From: Symsagittifera roscoffensis
Lineage: Eukaryota; Xenacoelomorpha; Acoela; Convolutidae
DNA length: 64,000 nucleotides
Assembly (NCBI RefSeq): GCF_963678635.1
Contig: NC_087065.1
Location: 62,584,754-62,648,753, forward strand
Direction: 5' to 3'
Shown: piece by piece, positions 55,728-64,000 of the stretch
How the letters are laid out: the number at the start of each line of letters is the position of its first letter
Position numbering within the stretch: position 1 is the first letter of the stretch
Notes under the pieces: generated by a model
Databases searched by the model: none
Seen by the model: the letters and a program-made list of their open reading frames with translations, nothing else
Told to the model about the DNA's origin: nothing
Made by a program: the position numbers and the translations under genes

Positions 55728-57427
55728 AATGCCCTTGACACTCTTCTATCCGGAATACGAAGGGAAGAAGACATCGCCGCAGGCGTACGTGAAGGAAGCG
55801 CTCAGGAGACAACAAAAATTGAACGAGCTCTGTAGAAGAAACACGGCCCAGGCAAAGATGAGACAGCTGAAAAAGTACGATGAAAAGTTACTTCAGGCGA
55901 AACCGTATGCTGTGGTCTGGGTGTTACCTCTGTTATACGTCTGGGTACCTCTGTTATACGTCTGGGTGTTCCAGAATATCACAGCCCCAAAAGGGACTAA
56001 GAAGTTACTTAAGAAATGGAGAGGACCGTTTATGATAACAGAGGTACACCAGCAGGGCCGGTTCTATCGCTTGAGTACAGGGCGTGCGGCGCACTACGAA
56101 AATCTGAAATCTCACGTCTCATCTCCGGAAGACTGGTGTGTACCACAGATCATAGAAGGACTAGAGCACCTACTGGTAGAACCAGCATGTGAAGTGAACG
56201 AGAAAGGCACCAGAGAGAAGATTGACGGCAATGAGGACGTGAGCATGGATGATAACGAGAAAATAGAGGTAGATTCGGACGAAGAATCTTTCGCGGAAGA
56301 AGATAGGAATGATCGAGAGCAAAACGAGCTACCAAAGTGGACAGAACCAGATCAACCGATGACCACAGAGACGAGAAAAGGCGATCGCAAACGGACAGGC
56401 ATCAGAAACAACAGGTAATGGTGTCGACCTCTTGATTGACAAGATACAACCCGATGAGATAGGAGAGGAGTTGGTGAACGTGGGCGACCTGGTAGCCGAT
56501 GAAGAATGGCAGATAATCAACGACAGCGAGCACTCCTTGCAAGAAGTCTACTCAGTGCTCGAACGAGAAACAGACCTGGAACAGAGCGATTTGGAAAAAT
56601 ACAAACCTGAGGGTGCTGGAATGGTTGCATAATCTTGAGACTGACAAAAAGGAGGGGCAAAACACCCAACAAGTAGACGTATTAGCAAAGAAACATGTGA
56701 AGACAGGGAATCCATTATTTGGTTGGGCAGCCACAGACCGGCCACTAAAAATATCACCTGAACTTCAATCCAGCACCATTGACGGGGACGTCAATAAATA
56801 TTTTTTTTTCCTAGGAGGGGGTGGGGGGTAGGACTAACCCACACCGAAAACTTGATGATAAAAAAGCTAAGGGAAATAAAAAAGACTAACGGGTTGGAAC
56901 TGGATCAAGAGGAAGCTGAGCCTACCCTAGGAAGAAATTTCAAGACAAAATTCGAGATACCGAATAAGTACTCAGAGAACATCCTGGTCACAGACAGCGA
57001 CTTCATTTTGTCAGATAGGACGAGTGCGATCGGCATAACAGCGGACATGAGCTTCAACACGAGACTGGAAGCTGACTTTAAAAGAGAATATCAGAACGTG
57101 GATTTTCTATTCAGGCAAAAGCCAGGGTTAGGTGGAATGGCTGCGCTTCCTCCTTCAGTTTCACAAATTCCTGGTAAATATCTGTGTTTTTTGGTGACGA
57201 GGGTCAACGAGAGGAACACGATAGACCCCGAGCACGTAATGTTGGCACTAACGAGGTTGAGGGACCTCATGATCGAAAGAGGGATACGAGAGGTTACAAT
57301 GCCGGTTTAAAATCCAAACAGGGGCAGGTTGAACCCTAGGGAATTATACGCGCTCCTACACGTGGTCTTTGCAGAAACGGAGATAATGTTGCATCTACAC
57401 AAAAAGTACTACTTGAGTATCGCCTGA
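55464..57427 (+). pseudogene. Integrase C-half and macro-like domain, element 2 first copy
   Basis: Open from the H-S-T-T-Y-H-P-Q-T-N-G segment (third catalytic Glu) through a stop at 55,603. It then runs in one frame from 55,624 to 56,418 across the AG run, the GPY/F module and the acidic linker. The macro-like part (about 56,850-57,425) has frame changes and a TAA after the V-S/T-M-P-V block. This copy shows that integrase and the macro-like region belong to one polypeptide. Confidence 0.8.
55693..55726 (+). repeat. AG microsatellite in integrase, 17 units
   Basis: The (AG)17 tract encodes alternating Arg-Glu and keeps the downstream frame in this copy. Element 1 has only five units at 31,624, and the third copy has 19 at 60,823. 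Both are out of frame there. Confidence 0.9.
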
Positions 57428-57988
57428 GCTTTGAATGGACATGGAAGTCTTGAGTAGGGAGGCACAGGGTTCTTGAGCTAGGTAAAAGGGGAGCACGAGT
57501 CAGGTAGATGAATATTAATGCAAATGACATGACAATTAAAGTCTGGAGAATTAATGGTGCTAGAACATAAGATGAACCTGCATGTTTTTAACATCTAAAC
57601 TGAATCATTTTAGTGGTGTTGGTAGGATAATGTCTTAAAGGTATTAACGGGGGAGGTTCAGGCTAGGCATGAGCAAAAGCATCTTAGTCTAAAAACAAAT
57701 TCTGTTTTCATATTGATTTGCAAACTGAATTGACAATCAAACTACACTTACTCGAAGAAAACAAGAGAGATATCGAACGGTTCTTCACTAGCAGTACCAG
57801 AGGAGGAGGATATTTCTTGAGTTGGTTTGCTAAAGGATATTTCTTGAGTTTAACTGGAATGGCATTTCTTGAGTTGGGTTGGTAAAGGTATTTCTTGAGT
57901 TGGTTTGGTAAAAGTATTTCTTGAGTTGGTTTGGTAAACGTATTTCTTGAGTTGGTTGACACGTGAGATCGCTAGAAAAGAATTAACG
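57428..57988 (+). other. Spacer before ORF2, element 2 first copy
   Basis: Matches the 33,287-33,731 spacer in layout. From 57,811 to 57,957 it carries five or six units of about 23 bases with TTTCTTGAGTTGGTTTGGTAA at the core. There is no ORF. Confidence 0.7.
57811..57957 (+). repeat. 23-base CTTGAG-containing tandem repeat
   Basis: Units near 57,811, 57,838, 57,865, 57,890, 57,913 and 57,937 share 'tttcttgagttggtttgg' with small changes. Shorter versions lie at 50,399-50,450 and 62,885-63,010. They end about 35 bases before the ORF2 start in each copy. Confidence 0.8.
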
Positions 57989-60380
57989 ATGGCCAGCAGC
58001 GCTCAAAAGACCCACCCTCAATGAGCTATACAAGAGCTTGAGGGACCTCGATTATACGCAAGTGCACGAGAGACTGGCGGTAATGTTGAATGCCATCCTG
58101 CAACTGGAAGCACAAGGCGAGTGCAGGGAGTCAGCGACTGAAGCCGTATTGATAGTGGGATACACTTCAGACGGATCATCAGATCAGGAGCAGACCAGAT
58201 GGCTTGAGATGACATGACCTCGCGAGAAACCCTTGCTTGAGCAGCAACACGGAATATGGAGCGGGAGAATTTCCACTTCCAACCAGAACGCCGACAGGAG
58301 CAGGGACTCAGTCAACAAGTAAGCCACCGTCAATGTTTCGCTCGTAACAAACAGAGGAGTCGTATCCTGATCTCAGCAGTATGAAGAGAGAGTTGGAAAG
58401 GGCCCAAAGGGAACGGGACAAGGCCCTTCTGGATAGGGATCAGGCAGCTCTTGAGCGAGATTAGGCGATTCTGGATCGGGATCTGATGATGGCAGAGCGA
58501 GTGCAAGACCAAAGGCTACAAGAAAGTGTAGCCATTTGTGATCAAATAAAGTCGGAATAAGAGCGGCTACAAAGGAGGCAGCAAGCGGTCGCGAATGGGA
58601 AAGAAAAAAAGAGAGGACTACGGCTGAACCGGCTGTCGCGAGATTGAGACCAGAGTCGCGAATGGAGGTAGACGAAGCCCCTCGAGCGGGTGGTAATTTC
58701 AAATTGGACCGTGCGGCCCAACAGCATATGAACGAGGGCCTGGAAGCATGGACGACTCCAGTGCCAGTTCCCTCCCTGCGCAATGTAGAGGCAAACACAC
58801 GTAGGCCTTTGATGGAAATCTCGCTGCCGGGATTGACTCCCAGCTCAACCAGTAGTAGTCAAACCGGGACGGACACATCGCGCCTCAGGAAGTTGCAAGA
58901 TAGGTTGCAGTCACGGGCTCGAGAGAATCCAGCACGAGAAGAGCGACCTCCCACCTGGAGAGACCACTCAGTTAGGAGTGTCATAATCGCAAGTTACAAG
59001 AAGAAAACAGACGGTGCTTATCACAGGCATAACCGGATGGATTGGACAGCGGCGCAACGAGCGAAGAGGGGTGCCTTCCACGACGCTTCCTGGGCTGAAT
59101 ATTTCACACAGCCCAGGATTCCCGAGGGTGCAGTCCACTTGATCATGGGGGACAGCCTAATACGAGTGTTGACGCGAATCCAGGCGCATTGGCAGGTGGG
59201 GATCTTGAGTTTTTTGGTGCAGCAACACCCCAGATGTTGGCGTCGCTAGAAATTCTGGACATGAAAAAGATGTACACGGTCACACTGATGCTAGGAACCA
59301 ATGACGTGTCCAGAGGCGAGCAGAGGAAATTGATGAGGCTGCAGGAAAAGATGAGTTGCATTCTTGAGGAATTGAGGATCTATCTTGATCCAGCCATACT
59401 CACTTTTTGCACCGTCCCTCACAACATGATGGCGAGGGAGATGAACGCGAGGGAGATAAACGATAGGGTTCGCTATCTCAATGAAATCATCAGGCAAATA
59501 CAGCAGAGAAGCGTACTTCCCGTGGGACTACTCGACGTGGCAAGCTTGATGGAACACTCCCTTCCGGATGATGCGTCTTCGGATGGCATCCACTTCGATA
59601 GGCCCAGGGGCATGGAGTGGCTGAATGGTGTCTTCCAACGGCACATTAACTTTCTGGAGTCAGACCTGCTGAGGCGGGCAGTTCACCTTTGGTCCACCCC
59701 CAAGACCTCTTTTTTTTGCTGCTAGGCCCTTGTCTGATCGTCTGGGAAGAAGGCCCGACTCGAGAGAAATCTCGAGGAGCAGCACTAGCAGGCAACTGGG
59801 AGACACAACGATGGAAGGAGACGAGGAGGAGTCATCCACACCCCAGAGCTCGGCAGTGTCCTCGGTGGTGGTGGTCGTGGACAACAAGAAGACGGAGAGA
59901 CCGGGAGAGACGAGCAAAGCCCGATATCTAGAAAGAATAAAGGATCTGGACCTGGAGGATCTGGCATGTAGACAAGAGTTGGCGGATTTCTGGGGCTTAA
60001 CAGTTTGTCGCACGAGAATTTGAGCAGTCATCACTGCGTGGATTGGTTTAAGGCCCACGAAGCGCATTTCTCGAGAGCCAAGACACTGGAAACTGCAGAT
60101 CTAACGGGGATACCACAGAAATCGGTAATGGCCCCAGTCAATTACAGGCCCCTCAAGCAGCTAGGGAGTCCGGGTTTAATCGTGGAACCTCCCAAGCATC
60201 GAACGGGTATAGCCAGGATCAGACTGGCAATTCCTGCACAATTAATGATGGTCGAAAAACTTCTTGAGCCGAAGAGCATGGGGATCCCGGACACCGGATA
60301 CCTGGGCCCAAAGCTGGTCGAAGACCCAAGGTATGATAGATCCTGTGGGACTTCACAACTAGCAAAAACCTTGGCAGTGT
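57989..60380 (+). pseudogene. ORF2 N-terminal half with SGNH domain, element 2
   Basis: Covers the N-terminus (with a small deletion after the ATG), heptad coil, linker, SGNH domain and the following linker to L-A-V-Y-D. Catalytic blocks survive as I-M-G-D-S-L, L-G-T-N-D-V-S and D-G-I-H-F-D. A frameshift near 59,215 separates the first from the others, and stops occur in the coil (58,346, 58,464, 58,558). The motif set is unchanged relative to element 1 despite many neutral-looking differences, which suggests past selection for activity. Confidence 0.8.
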
Positions 60381-60594
60381 ACGATTGATCAGATCCCAGA
60401 TTAGCGAGAGCAATCATCGTGGCCGGATCGGACTTCGAGGGAAGTCACCGAAGTTATTTTGGCCAGAAAAACTAGTGTACCTGCTGCCTGGAGCGGAACT
60501 GAACCAGATGCAGACCATGGTGGTGGCTATCAAATCTGAGACGCGGTGAAAGCCAGAGCTATTGCTATTTGCGGGGATGAATGACCACCTGCCA
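60381..60594 (+). pseudogene. Second-SGNH fragment joined to integrase, second occurrence
   Basis: Same content as 55,250-55,463 (offset 5,131), with a 1-base loss near 60,441 and a TGA near 60,547. Ends at the identical joint into integrase. Confidence 0.8.
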
Positions 60595-60819
60595 AAGGAA
60601 CTGATGGGGAGATCGCATATTGCTCAAGCGCATTCGACAACCTACCATCCTCAAACGAACGGATTAGTGGAGAGGCAGATTAGAACTCTGGTGAACATGC
60701 TCAGGGTATATTGCTCGAGATACATGACAGATTGAGACAAATATCTGCCACGAGTGGTAGGGGCGTATAGCAGCACGCAGCATACAACAACAGGGATCAG
60801 TCCTTTTATGATAATGACT

Positions 60820-60861
<42 letters not shown>

Positions 60862-62527
60862 AATGCCCTTGACATTCTTCTATCCGGAATACGAAGGGAA
60901 GAAGACATCGCCGCAGAAGTACGTGAAGGAAGCGCTCATGAGACAACAAAAATTGAACGAGCTCTGTAGAAGAAACACGGCGCAGGCAAAGATGAGAGAG
61001 CGGAAAAAGTTAGATGAAAAATTACTTCAGGCGAAACCGTATGATGTGGGACAGTACGTCACGGTGTTCCAGAATATCATAGCCCCAAAAGGGACTAAGA
61101 AGTTACTTAACAAATGGAGAGGACCGTTTATGATAACATATGTACACCAGCAGGGCCGGTTCTATCGCTTGAGTACAGGGCGTGCGGCGCACTACGAAAA
61201 TCTGAAACCTCACGTCTCATCTCTGGAAGACAGGTGTGTACCACAGAACATAGAAGGAATAGAGTACCTACTGGTAGAACCAACATGTGAGGTGAACGAG
61301 AAAGGCACCAGAGAGAAGAATGACGGTAATGAGGACGTGAGCATGGATGATAACGAGAAGATAGAGGTGGATTCGGACGAAGAATCTTTCGCGGAAGAAG
61401 ATTGGAATGATTGAGAGTAAAACAAGCTACCAAAGTGGACAGAACCAGACCAGCCGATGGCCACAGAGACGAGGAAAGGTGACCGCAAACGGACAAGCAT
61501 CAGATACAACAGGTATGGTGACGACTTCTTGATTGACAAGATACAACCCGATGAGATAGGAGAGGAGTTGGTGAACGTGGGCGACCTGGTAGCCAATGAA
61601 GAATGGCAGATCATCAAAGATAGCGAGAACTCCTTGCAAGAAATCTACTCCGTGCCGGAAGAGAAATAGACCTGGAACAGACCGATATAGAAAAAAGGGA
61701 AAATACAAACCTGAGTGTGCTGGAATGGATCCATAATCTTGCGACTGACAAATAGGAGGGGCAAAACACCCAACAGGTAGACGTATCAGCAATGAAACAT
61801 GTGAAGACAAGGAATACACTATTTGGTTGGAAAGCCACAGACCGGCCACTAGAAATACCACCGGATAATTTGAATCCAGCACCATCGACGGGGACGTCGA
61901 TAAATATTTTTATCCGAGGAGGGGGGGGTAGGACTTATCCACACCAAAAATTTGATGATAATGAAGCTCAGGGAAATAAAAGAGACTAACGGGTTTTGAA
62001 CTGGATCAAGAGGAAGCTGAGCCTACCATAGGAAGAAATTTCAAGACAAAATTCGAGATACCGAATAAGTACTCAGAGAACATCCTGATCACAGACAGCG
62101 ACTTCATTTTGTCAGATAGGACGAGTGCGATCGGCATAATAGCGGACATGAGCTTCAACGCGAGACTGGAAGCGGACTTTGAAAGAGAGTATCAGAACGT
62201 GGATTTTCTATTCAAGCAGAGGCCAGGGTTAGGTGGAATGGCTACGCTTCCTCCTTCAATTTCACAAATTCCTGGTAAATATCTGTGTTTTTTGCTGACG
62301 AGGGTCAACGAGAGGAACACGATAGACCCCGAGCACGTAATATTGGCACTGACGAGGTTGAGGGACTTCATGATCGAAAGAAGGATACGAGAGGTTTCAA
62401 TGCCGGTTTACAATCCAAACAGGGGCAGGTTGAACCCTAGGGAATTATACGCGCTCCTACACGTGGTCTTTGCAGAAACGGAGATAATGTTGCATCTACA
62501 CAAAAAGTACTAGTTGAGTATCGCCTG
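60595..62527 (+). pseudogene. Integrase C-half and macro-like domain, element 2 second copy
   Basis: Parallel to 55,464-57,427. The AG run of 19 units (60,823-60,860) puts the following GPY/F and macro parts in another frame. The macro-like end (62,109-62,513) keeps Y-L-C-F-L-L-T-R, A-L-T-R-L-R-D-F and V-S-M-P-V-Y, then meets a TAG where the other copies have Tyr. Confidence 0.8.
60823..60860 (+). repeat. AG microsatellite in integrase, 19 units
   Basis: Homologous to the 55,693 tract but four bases longer, which shifts the frame. Upstream and downstream sequence is otherwise nearly identical. Confidence 0.9.
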
Positions 62528-63039
62528 AGCTTTGAATGGACATGGAAGTCTTGAGTAGGGAGGCACAGGGTTCTTGAGCTAGGTGAAAGGGGAGCACGAG
62601 TCAGGTAGATGAATTTCAATGCAATTGACATGACAATTAAAATCTGGAGTATTAATGGTGCTAAAACATAAGATGAATCCGCATGTTTTTAACATCTAAA
62701 CTGAATCAATTTCATGGATTTGGTAGGAAAATGTCTTAAAGGCTAGGCTTGAGCAAAAGCATCTTAGTCTAAAAACAAATTCTTTTTCAGATTGATTTGC
62801 AAATTGAATTGACAATCAAACTACACTTAGTCGAAGAGAACAAGAGAGATATCGAACGGTTCTTCACCAGCAGTACCAGAGGAGGATACTTCCTGAGTTG
62901 GTTTGGTAAAGGAGATTTCTTGAAATTAACTGGAATAGCATTTCTTGAGTTGGTTTGGTAAAGGTTTTTCTTGAGTTGGTTTGGTAAACGTATTTCTTGA
63001 GTTGGTTGACACGTGAGATCGCTAGAAAAGAATCAACGA
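62528..63039 (+). other. Spacer before ORF2, element 2 second copy
   Basis: Same conserved blocks as the other two spacers. Four or so CTTGAG-type repeat units (62,885-63,010) precede the ORF2 start. There is no ORF. Confidence 0.65.
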
Positions 63040-64000
63040 TGGCGGATCCTTTCTGGAAGTCTATGCCAGCAGCGCTCAAAAGACCCACCCTCGATGAGCT
63101 ATACAAGAGCTTGAGGGACCTCGATTATACGCAAGTGCACGAGAGACTAGCGGTAATGTTGAATGCCATCCTGCAACTGGAATAACAAGGCGAGTGCAGG
63201 GAGTCAGCGACTGAAGCCGTATTGATAGTGGAATACACTTCAGACGGAGCATCAGATCAGGAGCAGACCAGATGGCTATCCTGGAATGTGGATGGAGGCC
63301 TGAGATGACATGACCTCGCGAGAAACCCTTGCTTGAGCAGCAACACGGAATATGGAGCGGGAGAATTTCCACTTCCGACCAGACCGCCGGCAGGAGCAGG
63401 GACTCAGTCCACAAGTAAGCCACTGTCGATGTTTCGCTCGTAACAAACAGAGGAGTCGTATCCGGATCTCGGCAGCATGAAATGATAAATGGAAAGGGTC
63501 CAAAGGGAACGGGACAAGGCCATTCTGGATAGGGATCAGGTAGCTCTTGAAAGGGATCAAGCCAAGCTTGATCGCGAGCAGGCAACACTTGAGAGAGATG
63601 AGGCGATTCTGGATCGGGATCTGCTGATGGCAGAGCGAGTGCAAGACCAGAGGCTACAAGAAAGTATAGCCAATTGTGATCAAATAAAATCGGAACTAGA
63701 GCGGCTACAAAGGAGCCCATTTCACACAGCCCAGGATTCCCGAGGGTGCAGTCCACTTGATCATAGGGGACAGCTCGATACGAGTGTTGTAGCGAATCCA
63801 GGCGCATTGGAAGGTGGGGGTCTTGAGTTTTTCTGGTGCAGCAACACCCCAGATAGCCAAGAGCCAAGACACTGGAAACTGCAGATCTAACGGGAATACC
63901 ACAGAAATCGGTAATGGTCCCAGTCAATTACAGGCCCCTCAAGCAGCTAGGGAGTCCGGGTTTAATCGTGGAACCTCCCAAGCATCGAACGGGTATAGCC
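63040..64000 (+). pseudogene. ORF2 N-terminus, element 2 second copy (runs off the edge)
   Basis: Retains the full start M-A-D-P-F-W-K-S-M-P and N-terminal helices, with a TAA at about 63,183. A longer heptad coil follows (about 63,490-63,710; six or so heptads). At 63,716 the coil jumps to the start of the SGNH domain. The SGNH core is then deleted at about 63,854, joining the T-P-Q region to the A-K-T-L-E-T-A-D linker. The copy continues past 64,000. Confidence 0.75.

Larger units (their letters stand above)
44664..64000 (+). mobile_element. Element 2, diverged mosaic copy of the giant element (continues past right edge)
   Basis: It has the same layout as element 1 but is decayed and rearranged: leader, gag N-terminus, gag centre deleted, then repeated partial runs of protease-RT, ORF2 N-terminus, protease-RT-RNase H, ORF2 fragment, integrase-macro, ORF2, integrase-macro, ORF2. 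Two tandem duplications (offsets of about 3,240 and 5,131 bases) explain most of it. No 3' LTR is reached within the window. Confidence 0.8.

Overview
The window is animal nuclear DNA. Genes have GT-AG introns, the spacer DNA is AT-rich with dispersed tRNA-like SINE copies, and LTR retroelements make up more than half of it. The host gene is a divergent adducin, so an invertebrate metazoan is likely. The sequence does not let me name the phylum.

Left third (1-20,337). A minus-strand adducin gene runs from a start codon at 17,004 to beyond the left edge. Six coding exons splice in phase: 16,888-17,004; 14,775-14,976; a 48-base microexon at 5,718-5,765; 4,973-5,146; 3,369-3,586; 249-500. Together they encode 337 residues of the N-terminal adducin head (class II aldolase-like fold). 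Introns and the upstream flank hold degenerate satellites, a fold-back element and several repeat families, with no other gene that I can support.

Middle (20,338-43,696). A giant Ty3/Gypsy-type LTR retroelement, about 22.4 kb from LTR to LTR, lies in plus orientation. Its order is 5' LTR; a 2.5-kb leader with two tandem arrays; an intact gag-protease ORF (1,312 codons); a broken RT, RNase H and integrase region; a macro-like domain fused behind integrase; a short spacer with tandem repeats; an intact 1,985-codon ORF with a complete SGNH/GDSL hydrolase motif set and a second, degenerate SGNH-like unit; about 960 further codons in the same frame cut only by stop codons; and a diverged 3' LTR. 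This extra coding module is larger than the whole gag-pol part and is the most novel content here.

Right third (43,697-64,000). A near-identical copy of the 20,338-22,193 block (flank plus 5' LTR) leads into a second, diverged and decayed element that runs off the right edge. This element is a mosaic with internal tandem duplications of about 3.24 kb and 5.13 kb, chimaeric junctions and an AG microsatellite inside integrase. Its several partial copies are useful: they show which reading frames were once continuous and which breaks are secondary.

Across the retroelement DNA, coding or not, the hexamer CTTGAG (or CTCAAG) is strongly over-represented in all reading frames. It is also built into the tandem repeats before the extra ORF. 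This points to a nucleic-acid-level signal of unknown role.
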